Shown piece by piece: positions 34,401 through 49,400 of a DNA stretch of 64,000 nucleotides (within the stretch, counting starts at the first letter, position 1; every line of letters begins with the position of its first letter). The notes below the pieces were generated by a model. The model searched no databases, was not told the DNA's origin, and was given only the letters and a program-made list of their open reading frames with translations. The position numbers and the translations under genes were made by a program. The DNA is from Agapetus fuscipes (taxonomy: Eukaryota; Arthropoda; Insecta; Trichoptera; Glossosomatidae). Where the stretch lies: NCBI GenBank assembly GCA_951799405.1, contig OX637353.1, positions 7,936,001 to 8,000,000 of the forward strand, read 5' to 3'.

Positions 34401-37400
34401 CAAGCACGAATGTGCCTGTTTGTGACCATGCATTAAACACAAGCCTTAAATATCAATACATCTTTGCAATTTAGATAATAGATTGATTAAATCTTTTTGC
34501 CAGTTGAAAGTGTGTTTATAGGAATCACTTGATTTTTTAATCTAAAAAAGCAATCAAATTACGTGAGATATATTAAACTAATTTTCTTTTTATTGAAAAA
34601 TATACATACCTCACTTGAGATTTTTAGAAAATTGTAAATAATATTTAAGGGTTTGTGTATTATTATGTAAAAATAAAACACAAAGCTTTCAATGTTATAC
34701 TACCACTTTTTTTATAATCTATAATCTAAGTTGCAAGGATATATTCATTTAAAGCTCTCAGATGTATGCCCACAAACCAACAAGTGTAGTTCGCGCTTAC
34801 AAATGCTGAAAGTGTACTTACAAATAAAATCCAAACCTCAAATGAACATAAGCCCCACAACTTTTGCCGACCTTCCCTGAAACAGAGGTGACATTGGCAA
34901 AGTGAACCATTTTTTACAGTATGGGTGGTCAGCCTCATACCAACCTATAAGTCAAGTAATGGTGTGATAATATCGAAAGCTTTTCAGGAAATAAATCAAC
35001 TAGGGAAGAAAATCTTTTTGTTTTATTAATTGACAATAATAATTTATTTATTCAACAATACGGTATCTGAATATTAGTTTTTTTCGACGGCGTTATTTTC
35101 CAGTATCTTTATTTGTGTCATCCGTTAAAAATGGGTGCAATATAACGATATAATATACGACTAAAAAAATGAAAAGAATAATGAAGTACTCGTACCTACG
35201 AGTACATTCCATTATTTGGTACTACGCATTATAATTACACAAAGGCACTCCATAATTAAACTTTTTTCTTAAAGATTTCGCAAGTGGGGCATGCAAATAA
35301 TCACCTTTCCTTGATCGTCTGACACAAATAGCAACTGGGACATGAAGCCGACAGCAGGCCTCATCCTGTGGAGGGTGGCGACAATGGGAGACTAGATGTG
35401 TGACGTGTTTCTTAGAAGTAAATGTGGAGCAGATTGTCGTATGAAGGTGGAAAGACTGCTGTTTTGTAGGGAGGGGAGGGGTCTTGGCAAATAAAAGAGC
35501 TTTTGTGACTTTGTAGCACATGACTTGTGACACAAAGAAGGTACCTACATCCACCTAACTAAGAATAATGTATAAGGGATTTGTTCTCTTGAAAATGACG
35601 TAAGCAAGTTGAAAGTGCTTGAGGTGTAGTATGTAAGTGCTCAACTGGAGAAAATAAAACTTTTTTTTTTTCATTTTATACTTTCTCATGATGTATAAGG
35701 AGTAGAATATTTTTTAATAATCAGTAATCTAAGTTGCGAAGATAAATTTTAGAATATTTCAGATTAATATTCAATTCACACAATTCCTTAACTTATAGAG
35801 TATGAGGCTAACCACGCATACTGTAAAAAAATGGTTCGCTTTGCCAATGTCACCTTTGTTTCAAGGAAGGTCAGAAACAGTTGCAGGGTGTATGTTTATT
35901 TGCAGCTTGGATTATAATTTGTAAGTAACAGCATTTTTAAGCGCGAACTTACACGTCTACTTGTGAGCATGCATTTAACATGAATCTTAACTTTTTGAAT
36001 CTTGGATTATAGATTTTTATAGAGACGAGCAAGTCCACGCTTAAATATGCTGCACAGTGTATTTAATAAATAAAATTTCAAACCTCAAGTTGCACTTCTT
36101 GCCAAGTTTTCCTGAAACAGTGGTGACGTTAACAAAACGCTGTGTGAAGGCGAATTAAAATTATAAAGGAATGGAATATTTTCGGTGTTTATCCTAATTC
36201 GGTGAATATCCTATTTCGGTGTTTATTTCAAACCCCATAATAAAATACCGGCAAGTTTTACTCAGCCTTCACAACAAATGAGTACCAGCCCCCTCGGGAG
36301 CTGGGAAACCCCCACTTCAACTGAAGTGGTTGGCGTAAGGCCGGCCCCCTTACCTGTAAAAATAAATAGGTTCAACTCGCCACATGCGACCCTTTCGGGA
36401 ATAACGCGGCAAGAAGTTACACTATATGTGTAGCTTAGTTGCGTTTTTTTTTTTATATTTAACTGGATCCCTCAACAAAAAATATGATGTTATTTTATTT
36501 CGCTGAAGCTTAGATAACGTTAGTTTTGAGAAATATTACAATAAAGGGTATTGGTAAATTATTTCTTTGATCTTAATTAATTACTGGAAGTGGGAATATA
36601 AGATGGAGTTTCCCGCAAACATAGGTACATACACATAACGTGACCAATAACGGCGCGCGGTTATTTAATTTTCGGCTATAAGCAAAGTATCATAGCGGAA
36701 GGATGATGTTCCATACTCTATTTCATGACACGTTTTCATGTCACGTGTTTTTCAAACCCCAAGACAATTTGATGTTTCTTCTTTTTCTTTTGGTGCCACT
36801 TCTATCAAAGATCGGCGATTATTTGAGATTACTTATATACCTACTCTTATATTGAAATTACGTCCTCTTAGTGCTTGTTTGTCTTGTGTCCATCAGAGGT
36901 TCCCTGTAACAGGGGGGACATTAACAAAGTGAACCATTTTTTACAGCATGGGTGGTCAACCTAATAAGAACATATAAGTTAAGGGATTTGTATATTATTA
37001 TAATATTGCCTATTGTTAGGTTTAAGCTGGAATTAAGGTCGATTGACATATTTACAATAATAATACGTAACACACGAACTAACATTATTCTCGATGTTTC
37101 GTTAGTGACGTAGGTAAGTCGTCGTGAAGAGAGGGTGTCTCCTGAAGACTTAAGCTGCGCCGCTAACGAAACGTCGAGAATAATGTGAGTTCTCTTATAA
37201 CGGTTCGTCTATTATCCCAGTAAAAAAAAAAAATTGTAATATTTTCGATGCCCATTCACGTGCGGATCTCATTCCTCAATGATACCAGAATATAAATAAA
37301 TTGTAGGTAGCTCTTTTAGGTCATTCGTAATACAAAGATGGCACAGTAACAGTTACAGGAACAGAAGAATCCCGGAAGTGAAATGAACAACAGATATAGG

Positions 37401-40400
37401 TACATTAGGCGAAAACCACCGTCCACTCTGCTGAAATGTCGGATGTTTTTGAAATTAAACCTTTTCTGAAAATCCTTTTTTTCGCGCTCAAAATTCCTGG
37501 AAAACAAATTATTACAGAAACACTCTTTCATTTGAAAAAATGGAACGAGAGAATTTTTATTTCAACAGAATCGCACTTGCAGCATGAAAAGAATGAAGCT
37601 AATTAATATCTACGTGAAATGAAGAAGTGCATTTGGTTTTGTCGTGGAGTGCATTTGGCATCAGATGTAAAAAGCAAAGTTCAAACTGTTGAATGTCAGA
37701 GGGCATCCAATAAGGCATTTGTAAAGGACATAAATAAAAATGCGCTCACTTACAATTCAAATACGTTAGATGGCATCGTTAAAAATGCAAAAATTTAAGC
37801 AATTTTACATTTACATATTTCCTTCATCTATTTCAGGAACATGATAATAAGGTTACTTTGATATGCTAGTGACTAAAACGATTCGTATTTATTCTCATGC
37901 AAAAATTGTAGTTGATTTTTCATTGTTTTTCACGATCTATTTCAGACATATGATTGTAAGGTTATTTTGAAATATTAATGATTATATTTAATACGTTTCG
38001 TATTTATTATTTATAATCTAAGTTGCAAAATAGATTACATTAAGTTTCATATTACATGCATTCCCTTGAGCAGACACAAATAAGATAGCGCTTACACAAT
38101 ACACATGCCGCATGTGGACTTACAACATAAAAACCTTGCAACTGCTTTTGAAACAGAGGTGACATCGGCAAAGTGATCAATTTTTTTCAGTATGGTTGGT
38201 CAGCCTCATACCAACCTATTAGTCAAGGATATTTTAGAATTTTCATTATTTATGTGGAAAAACACACAGGAAATATTGAACCAATTAAATTTAATTCAGC
38301 CCTTTGTTTATTACACGTGGAAAGCCATTTTATTTGTAAAAAAAAAAAAATTCAGCACCAAGTGTTTTATATTAGGTACATAAGTAGTAGGTATATACAT
38401 AAACCTTCAAATTAAAACAAAAACAGTATTTTTTGAGATGTATAAGATAATTGAAAAGGACAAAGACTTCTCTACGAAGCGTTATTTAAATTTAATTTAT
38501 CAATTTTTGGACACTTTGGCATTAAATTTTCCGAAAAAAAAACTGGAAAACTGGAAATTGTAAAACGTGTATTTTATTTTATTTTCAATAAAAAAGAGAA
38601 AAACGTTTCAAATCATTATAATACGGTCTTTGTTCCATTATTATTTTTCATTCAACGTGATTTTGGCTTTTCAACAAATAAAACCGATTTCCCATCTTAG
38701 GGTGTTTACTTACTCTGTCGTGGAATAAATTTCAAGCATGTTAAAAAGATCATAATATTAATGTAGTCCTTACACGTAAGTACTTCTTTTCAATGTCAAT
38801 ATGATTATTTTTTGTTTACTTACACTCCCTCCAAATCACAAACCTTGATTTAAATTTGTGTACAATAATTTTTATTTACGTTAGTACACGTTCTTTATTC
38901 ACGTTAGGTATTTATAATTCAAACTTTTAAATTTGGATCTTTTTTTTAATTTTCCACGCGCAAGATGGCGTCGGTCTTCCCCGCACGTACTCCTCACAGG
39001 ACGATCAGGAGCGGACTGGACTGGCTGCCCGCATGATGTTGGGGTTGTCATGTACTATTATATTTCCCCTGCGTTAGGCACCGTTCAGACAAGGATAGTT
39101 ATTAGGTAACTAAGTTGCCTTTTTCGAGAAGGTCTTATTAAAACGGAACGTCTATCCAATGTCGCTTAGTGACTTTGTTCGTCTGTGTCAGCCTTTAAAA
39201 CAACTTAGAAGTCGACATTTTTTACTTGGTAAAGCATTAAGACTCGTTTTGTTCTGGCTTACAATATTGTGTATGTCTCTGGCTGTGAATCTGCACTATA
39301 ATGAGGAAAACTTGTATGTAAATTGGAGAAAAGTGAAACCCTAATGTTTTTTTTTGAGGAATTATGCATATTCTATGAAGTGTTTTTATGTTACATACTT
39401 ATTTGTTTACGTCAGCGATTCTCGCTCACTGCTGAACATAGGCCTCCCTCATATCTCTCCAGGCATCTCTATCCTGCACCTTCTACATTTAATCACTAGA
39501 AACACTTTTTTTTGTAGTGTGATTTCTTGACTTATAGGTTGGTATGAGGCTGACCACCCATAATGTAAAAAAATGTTCACTTTGCCAATGTCACCCCTGT
39601 TTCAGGGAAGTCCGGCAAAAGTTGCAGGGTTTGTGTTCATTTGAGGTTTGGTTTTAATTTTTAAGTACACATGCAGCATTTCGCACGTTTAATAATAAAG
39701 AGCAATAACTCAAAAATTGGGAAAATCGAGATTTTGTAATAAAACGCAAGAACAATGCGAGAAGAATAGGTAGAGTGCGACAGCCGTTCAATTTGGACGA
39801 ATATGACCGAGATAAAACATCGGTCGCCTTTTTCATCCCATACAAGTTGTACTGGTTGTCTGATCTTCAAACGTGATTTCCCAACATTCTTATTTTTTGA
39901 GTCATTTCTCTTTATTATTAAGCGTGCGATTTGTAAGCGCGAACTTACACGTGTCTGTTGTCGGCATGCATTTGATATGAGTTCTGAATGTTAATATATC
40001 ATTGCGACTTAAATTATAGGGACATTCGTATTATAGGCCTTTATATACTTACTTGGTCCTCACGAGGTCTCCACTCCACTATCCTGTTGGTCTATTTTGT
40101 CCATTGAATCTGATAACATACGCTGCCCATGCCATTTTGTGCTTAGCAATTATTTTTATGAAGTCAGTAACTCCCGATAATTCACGTATCTCGGTATGCC
40201 ACACAACTCGCTACTTACCACTTGCACAAACCCTGTCTGAAGCAGCTACACGGAGGGTGGGGGTGGGGCGCGCGCCGCAGCAACAGGTCCCCCCTCCCCC
40301 ACAATCTCCTCCCCCTCACCACCCCCAAGCCTCCTCAGCGCTGGCGACCTTACACAAGCCGAACCGTAGTGCAATCACCTCCCAGAAAAACAGACCGCGC

Positions 40401-43400
40401 AAGTAAACACTCGTAGGAGCTGCCCACGTTATAATATTCTCTTCTAACGTATTTACAAACAAATCTACGGCGTAGCCCGAAATGTGAGACCTGTAATTAT
40501 TAGTAAGTATTACTTAATCCCTCAAATTAAGAATTCTTCAAATACATTTTATAATGATTTTTTTTTCTTCATAAAATGTAATTTGTCGTGTATGTTCCTT
40601 AACTTATAGATTGGTATGCGGCTGACCACCCATGCTGTAAAAATGGTTCACTTTGCCAATGTCACCCCTGTTTCAGGGAAGGACGGCAAGAGTTGCAGGG
40701 TGTATGTCCATTTGAGATTTGGTTTTTATGTTGTAGGTTCACATGAGGCATGTGCAAGCGCGAACTTGTACGTGTCTGGTTGTTAGAATGCATGTAGCGT
40801 GAATCTCCAATGTAATATATCTTTGCCACTTAGATTAGATTAGATCTTATTTGGGAACCCAAGGTATCGCCACCTTACAGGTAAAACTGAATAAGTGCTG
40901 ATACACTGATTTGAAAAATCTCGAAGAAAACATTTTATTGGGTGTAACTTATCATAGTAATTGAGCTAGAAGGAAGTGTTCATGACAATCAAACTTAAAT
41001 AATCCCTAAGCAAATTATGCGATGGAACCGACCCACTACACATTCCATCTATAATCTATCTATAATCTATAATCCATGTTAACAATTATAGCGTCACTTG
41101 GCCAAGTTGATGGGCAAAAGGTTAACTAATTTTGTAGCGTTTTTATTAATTAAATAGTTTTTCCTATTTTACTTCTAGTGTTTCATTTTCAACGTCAATA
41201 GTTAAGGCCTTACTCATTTCACAGTTATTTTTTATTCATTTCGTAGTCCATGCTTCACTTCCATTCACCAATGTCAGATAGATCAATAACAAATAATAAA
41301 GGTTTTTAGGTTTCTTACTAAAAGTCAACATAATTCTACTTAGCTTCTTCGACTCATTTAATTGAAAAATATAAATTATAATTAATATATTTCAAGGTTA
41401 GATAGATAGATAAAGATTATATAGATAGATAGATAGATAGACAGAGAGTAGATAGTTAGATAGAGAGTATATAAATAGATAGATCGTAGATAGATAGAGA
41501 GTAGATAGTTAGATAAAGAGTATATAGATAGATAAATCGTAGATAGATAGATAGAGAGTATATCAATATATCCTAGATAGATAGATAGAGAGTATATCGA
41601 TATATCCTAGATAGATAGGTAGAGAGTAGATAGATACATAGATAGAAGGATTATTTAACTAAAATTAAAGCTGCGAGGACTTTATGTAAACAAAGAACAA
41701 TAGAGAAAAAAGCTTACATAATATGACATTGAAAATATTTTATTAGACATTTCGAGAAAACTGATAATTAATATTTTTACACGAGGCAATACATAAATGT
41801 ATATAATACGCCCAGACCTAGCTATTATACAAAGTACATAATGTATTCATTGGTAATTTTATCTGAGTACTAAAAAATATTTTAATTTTTCTCTTGTAAA
41901 TTGATCCTTGGGAAACTTTGTACGCAGACGTAAAATAAAGCAAACAAACCGATATAGACAGAGGAGGCTCATGTACTTGTTATATAGATAGACACGCTTT
42001 TACATTTTTAACGGTGTTATTCACAGTCGTATACTAAAAGCTGATATAATAATCAACCCTTATCGCCTTATTCTTTTGATATCTTAAAACTAAGATCAGG
42101 TTTAAACCTCATTTTTTTAACGAAAAACTGAATTTTACCGGATGAAAAATTAAAACTTTTTTATGAATAAGAGGGATAACGCAAAAACGCAATCAAGCTA
42201 CACATATAGTGTAAATTCTTGCTTTGTTTTCCTCAAAGGATTTCGCATGTGGCGAGTGGGACCTATTTATTTTTACAGGTAAGGAGGCCACCTTACGCCT
42301 ATAATTTGAGAACCGCTGGTCCTAATTTTTTTCTGAAGTGTGTTTTGAGCTTAAAATTTAAGTTGCAATCCACATTATTTTTTTGAAAAATATTAAAAAT
42401 CTTGATGCAACAACTTTTTTGAAATTTGGGTGAATTGAAATAAAATTACCCGTTAGTATAATTTTTTTATGTATCTAATCTAATCTAATCTAAGCTGCAA
42501 AGATATATATCATTTAAGATTTATACTAAATGCATTCCCACAAGCAGATATGTATAATTTCGCGCTAACACATGCCGCATGTGGACCTACAATATAAAAA
42601 CCCAATCTCAAATGAACATAAGCCTTGCAACTCTTGCCGTCCTTCCCTGAAACAGGGGTGAAATTGGCAAAGTGAACCAATTTTTATATTATGGGTGGTC
42701 AGCCGCATAACAACCTATAAGTCAAGGAACATACATGACAAATTACATTTTTTAAAATCAAAGTATATGTATGAATATTTCTTTTACTTACTTACTCGTA
42801 CTTATAATGAAGCTATCTTATTATATATTAGTCCGGTCGATAGCTCAGTTGGTAGAGTGCTTGCATTCTACCCCGTGAGCTCGGGTTCGAATCCCACCGA
42901 GGAGGGTGTCAGAGATGATTTCCTATTTCGGTGTTTATTTCAAACCCTATAATAAAAATACCGGCAAGGTTTACTCAGCCTTCACAAGAAATGAGTACCA
43001 GCTCTCTCGGGAGCTGGGAAAACACCACTTCAATTGAAGTGGTTGGCGTAAGGCCCGGCCCCCTTACCTGTAAAAATAAATAGGTTCAACTCGCCACATG
43101 CGACCCCTTCGGGGATAACGCGGCAAGAAGTTACACTATATGTGGAGCTTAGTTGCGTTGCGTAGTTGCGTTTTTATCTCAGTCATTCGAATGACAATAC
43201 TTTAAAAGATCTCTTTATAGAGTTCGACCCTGCACATTAATGACTGTGTGGGGTGCACTGTAACAAGGGTAACGAAAAAAATCGTGTAATTTAGTTTTTT
43301 TTGGTTAAAATTATTTTTAAGTTAATCTTACATAAGGAAAGTCTGAAAAGACTCTGAATAGCATCGAAAAGAATGTTTTAAAGAAAAATTAAGTCGTTTT

Positions 43401-46400
43401 TTCTGTTAACTTTCGATATGATATTTGAATTTGATTCGGCTTTGTAAAGAAGACTTTGAAACACTCACATAAGATATTTCTCTCGGCCCACGCTGATTTC
43501 ATCGTTCAATAAAAAAACCAAGATAAATTGAAAGTAACTTTTTAATTTATGTAGTAGGGAGCGTAAAAAAAGTTGAATTTATGCTTTTTATTCTCGGGGC
43601 AGTAATTTCTTTTACAGAGGATTTTATCATTGAGTTAACGAGAAATTTATTAGCAACTTTTTTTTTGTAAATCCGGAGAAAAAAGGTAATTTGGAACGGC
43701 ACCTGTTCTTTCGAAAACCGAAATTGGAAAAAAATGCTACGCCTAAGTCATTGTCAAAAAACTGATCGATATATTTTATATCATTTACTAATAATTTACT
43801 TTTAGTTTTTCCTTCATATTTGAAAAATAATCATTTTGTATTTTGAAAATAACAAAACCCGATCTGAAAAAAAATGAATATTCAGTACCTACTCGTAAAC
43901 CATCTTTGCTCTATGAATCGCCTTTTATACCAGCGCTGAAGATGAATCCAGAGTCCATTACAGCGTGTCTAGATTATACTACAAACGTTAGCAAAATTGA
44001 ATTAGTGCTAGAAGTTATCAGACTCCCACACAATATCATGCCTACTCAATGGTTAATCTAAGCTGCAATAAGTATAATCTACTAATAAATCAACTTATAG
44101 ATGTCTACTTATTAATATAACCAAGGTATCCATGGATATCCAGAGTCATAATAAAAGGAGGGCTTGTATGAAAAAGGTTATGACTCTGGATGAAATGAAA
44201 GAAGTATGCAAGGACAGGAAGAAGTGGCGGCTAATCTGCAATGCTGATTTGTAATGTTGGTGTATTAGTTTGCTACATTTTTTGCATAAGAATTTTTTTA
44301 CTTTTTTTGTAATTTTTAAGATTTTGTTGTTTTTTTTTTTTATACTTAAATGTTATTTATTACTCGTATTCCTTGACTTATAGTTTGGTATGAGGCTGAC
44401 CACCCATACTGTAAAAAATGGTTCACTTTGCCAATGTCACCCCTGTTTTAGGGAATGTCGGCAAGAGTTGCAGGGCTTATGTTCATTTGAGGTTTGGATT
44501 TTATTTGTAAGTACACAATCAGCATTTGTAAGCGCGAACTACACGTGTTTGTTTGTGGGCATACATCTGAGAGCTTTGAATGAATATATCCTTGCAACTT
44601 AGATTATTATAGATTATTATTATTATTTATCCCAGTTCTTCAAATAACAACATTCCCTTAATTCATTTTCATTCGTTATGTCAAGCGGGTCAAAACAATA
44701 ACTTTGACTAGGGTGTCTAAAATAATAACAACGCTGATTAGAGTCTTGTCATGACCCTTGATGCCCACTATGACCCTGTTTGCAACATATTATGTCATTG
44801 AATAATTATTAATTCATATTTGATCCAAATAAATTATAGTGATGAATATATTGTTATTAATGTAGAATTGTAGGAACACCTATGAATTATTCAATGATAA
44901 ATTATTTAAATTTATTCAATGGCAAATACCTGTTCCAGGCCAGACAAAAATAGGTTGGTAAATTGCATTCATACTCACGAATTTATGGAAAACAAAAACG
45001 TGTGTATCAAAGTGAAAAAGTACGTATGCGACGACGTGTATTTATTTATGTATCATACAAAAGTGCTTGGTGTGAGGCTGTCTCGACTACGCATTTTAAT
45101 GGATGCAATATTAGCAATAAACTTAAAATGTGTTCGAACACAACGCGAATATGAAAGTAAAAAAAAGAGTATATTTCGGCAGACAATCTATTAGAGCAAA
45201 GGTTGAAAGGACGAATCTTTGTAAATAGCTTCGCATTGAGTAAATAAACGAGATAAATTAATAAAATTGTTTGCTCGCTTATTTCAATTTACTTTCGTGT
45301 ATGAACTTATACATCATATATTGTATGTGATCGCTTGTGTGTGTGTGTGTATGAATATGCATGATTACTTGTAATTCAGCTAAGCTGCACATATAGTGCA
45401 TTTTTTTACTGCGCTGTCGCCAAAAGGGTCGTATGTGGCAGGAGAGACCTATTCATTTTCACACATTAAGCGGTCAATCACTTCACTTGATTGAGAATTT
45501 AATTGCTCCCTTTGGGACAGGTTCTTATTTTTTGTGAAGGCTAAATAAATCTTTCCGGGTCTAAATTTTTTGTGTTTGAAAGCCTCAACCATGAAATGGG
45601 AAAACATTTCTTACAGCCATGGTGGAAGTTGAACCCTATCCGAGTGGCTTTATACGCAAAGGAGCTAGAATTTAGTGGTTATCTGTTTACAGCTTTTTTT
45701 GCATCATTTTTACTTGTGTCCAGCCACCATTCCGTTAGGGGTGGCCATTACCTTCGCAAATGTTTCTTCACTTTATTCTGGCCTTGCACACTTCTTTCAT
45801 CTCTTCGACATTCAGCACTCTCTTTATGCATGCTCTCTTTTTCTCACTCTGCAAGTTACGGTCATTTGCAATATTGCTTATTTGATCAATCCATTCCTTC
45901 TGTACTCTCTATTTACTTTCTTTTTCATTGACCTGTGGGATTTAGAATCTAAAAAATCAATAATCTAAGTTGCAAAGATATATTAAATTTAAAATTCATA
46001 TAAGACGCATTCTCAAAATCAGACATTTATTTATTTATTTTATTAGCGGAGATGATAGTCCAATTACATAATTTTATGACAAGGTAATTACAAATAATAA
46101 CGCATGTCGCATCTTGCACGCCTTTCGGACTAAGTCCTGAGCAGATGCCTTCCTCCTTCAATTCTTTGGAGAACCTCCTCATTTGTGGGGTGGTCTCTCC
46201 AGGAAATTCCTAGATGCCTTCTATATGACCACATCTCGAAAGCCTCTAGTCTTCGTTTATCCCTTTTGGATAAGCACCATGTCTCGCAGCCGTACATCAA
46301 AATACTCCATACATATGTTTTTGTGGTCAACCTCACTTACCAACCTATAAGTCAAGGAACTGTTGGGTTAATTCTTATTTCCAAAATTAACGTGGTCAGT

Positions 46401-49400
46401 CTTACGTCAATCACTTTATTTGAAGTCAAAAAAATCCCTGTTGCCAAAGGAGGAAGTTTAAATTTAATTTGAAGGTTGTGTTTATCAAGACTTGATTAAA
46501 AAGAAAACACCAAAATAGGAAATTATTTCTGTCGAGGTGGGATTTGATTACAGACCCCCACTCAATGAGCGTAAGGTCTATCATTAGAGATATCATCAGG
46601 ACTAATGAAAAATAATACCAAAAAAACAGGAAAGAGAAAAATTAAGTTTTTTAATTATTTCTAATTAAAATTCTACGTATTGAATGCTAAATTTATAACT
46701 TGTCTTATAAAAGTTTAAAAAAATAATGATGGATTTACTTAGAATCCTCTAGTAATGGGAAATTTAAAAATTAATTTAACAGATGTTATTCTGGAAATAA
46801 GATTACATTATTTTTATTTAATTAATTAAGTTAGTATCTAAATAGAAAAAAAACTGATTATTGTTATAAGTCTGGTCAAGCATGCTTTAAATTTTTTTGG
46901 CTTTTGCCAATGCTTTCTCTGTGTCTGAGAAAGGCGTCAATGTAGAAGCATGTAGAATTTTCGGTGGACAACAATATTCTATGATCATGTAAAATGTTCT
47001 GTAATAATGATATGGAATATTTTATGATCATGTAGAAAGTTCTGTGGTAATGATATGAATGATTCTATAATGACAATATGGAATGTTCTATGATCATGTA
47101 GAACGATCTATGATAAAAATAAATAATGTTCTAGGACAACAATACTCTATCATAACATAATATGCGTTAAGGGAGGATCGGCGTGTCCTAGACCCTCTAG
47201 CAGGGAGAGACGGGAGGGAGGGTACGCACAGACGGGAAAGGGGGGTGTTTGTTGAACTTCAGGTACAGAGGGTTCCGGAAATTATAAAAAACAATGCATT
47301 ACAATCTATCACAAAAATAGAGCCTTTCATTGATAACACTGTTTTTTAATTGCTCCATAATAGCCTATTTTCAGTTGGGCTGACTCTCAGTATGTTTTTT
47401 TATAAATACTTCAGAGTATTAATAAGTCAGACCATATTGTTTTAAGGTCGATTCATGTACGAGTATAAAATGTCGTTTTTTATTGATTTTATTTTTTACT
47501 ACACAAACAGGATAAAATGTTTGAATTAAAAAATTATAAGTGTATAAGTTTTCACCAAATTAAATGCTAAAGTTAATAATCATTTACACAAACTGGCATA
47601 CATACAATCACGAAAAACACAAAGCATAAAAGATTCAAAGGGGGTGAAATATCGTAGAAAACATAAAATTGTAAAGTTTTATTGACATGCCAAGGAAAAG
47701 TTGTAACTTTTAGTTTATAACTTTATTTATGTGTATTTTAGATGCCCATGATTATTTTATTATTTGAATATTAAAGATGTATTTTTCTGCACGATGCAGA
47801 TTTATTCTATCTAACTACATTTCAAATAAAATAGGTTAATCTCACCTCTATCCTAAAATAAGTAAGTAAAATTCTAGATTTGTTAATAATAGAAAAATTG
47901 TTGCGTCCTTTTGCTAGTGTTGTTTTTTCGCAAGGCTGTGCGCGGCCGGGCCGGGGGCTCCATCGATCAGTGCGCCCCCCCTCCGCACCTGTTGCCACCC
48001 TCCCTAGCACCCCCAACCTCCCCTAACTCCCCCAAACTCCCTCAAACTCGCCCAACTCCCCCTAAGCTCCCTCAACACCCCCAAGTCTGATGTGAATTCA
48101 ATAAGCCCCGTCATGGCTCCCATACTGCACTACTAATTTACGCTCTCAAAACATTTTTAAGACTATGTATGAACGTGTAATATGTTTGATAAGTATTATG
48201 TTTATTGATAGCCGCCAAACGTGATAGTATTGATGTGATTTTGAAATAAAACAGCGCCAGTTCTATCCCAGCTCGGCCTGCTGGGCATTTGAAAGTTCAT
48301 ATTTTATTTATTGGACAATTTTTCCTTTTGCGCTGTACTGGGAAAAATCACCTCAAGTTATAAATATAGTTTTTTTTAAGGACCCACTACCACCTTGGTC
48401 GTTGATATTTGCTGCAAACGGTAACTTTTCTAGAGATCCGGTTGTTGTAACCGGTGGTTGAAGGGAAATTTTCTTGCTGATGTTTAATACAGGCAGAATA
48501 ATTTTTTAACTCAGTAAAGAGTTTACCTATATTTTTTTATGCTCCGCCGAATATCGAACCCACTACCAATGAACTTTAAGCTCAAAAAATATCCATTTGA
48601 ACCTTTATGACCAGTCTTGATGGTTGTTTATAAATATCCACTCAAAAATTAAGAGCATTTAAAAAAAAAAAGGAAGTTCACAATAATTCCAAGTTAACCA
48701 ATTAATAATAAGTTAACCAATAATTCATTTTAAAACATATTCACTTAAGCTTTCTTTAGGGAAATCTGAACTAATTCTAAAAAAAATAAAAAATCTAGGC
48801 ACTAGGCAGTATACAACAGATTAATTAACGGTCAAAAGAATGCTTAAAAGACAATGAAGACAATTTTGTATTGAATTCCGTAACGGTTTTTATATTTTAT
48901 TAAATTGATTACGATGTTAAAAATGTTTATTGATTGTATAATTGAAAATTTAATGGAAATAGAAAAGCAAATCCACTGGTCGTTTTTTGAAATTACTTTC
49001 TTTACATTCATCTCAGCTACATTTTCAATTATTTTTCTTCAAATGGGTTCTTAATGCTTTACATAATTTATTACACAACTAAGGTACAAAAAAAACTTGC
49101 ACACATTAATCCTAGAGGCGAATAAAAGTGCTCTTTCTTAATTAGTTTTCACGAAACGCCCCATATGTTTTGTTAAACGTTTTATCACAAATGAAAGACA
49201 GGAAAAAACTCTTGTACATTAATTGTAGAAGAAAATAAAGCTAATTGTTTTCTCTTGCTTTTCCGTCTGTTAAATTCAAGATGTAAGAAAGACCAATAAC
49301 AACAAATAAAGATCACCCTATGTCATTTGGTCTGAGTGCTAGGGTTTCACAAGACGTCTTCATGTACGGTACAACCTTACAACGTTGCGTAAGAGTTTTA

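Larger units (their letters stand above)
39418..40140 (-). pseudogene. LINE 3' end fragment split by repeat C (and a MITE in it)
   Basis: 40140-40055 reads on the minus strand into ATAGTGGAGTGGAGACCTC. 39490-39418 continues as [17 protein letters not shown] and a stop. The 33.9 kb fragment has both parts next to each other. Between them here lie repeat C (39524-40018) and, inside that, the MITE at 39682-39928. Confidence 0.6.

Noticed and set aside
40222..40416. 64-codon plus-strand ORF in GC-rich islet
   Set aside because: Low-complexity Pro/Arg composition caused by G/C runs; no splice or start context on the plus strand.
41398..41645. CRISPR-like array
   Set aside because: Simple GATA microsatellite; no spacer structure, and the genome is eukaryotic.
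42838..42905. tRNA gene at SINE A head
   Set aside because: Boxes A and B are good but the acceptor stem does not close and the sequence runs straight into the SINE body; the same head recurs at 29.0 kb.
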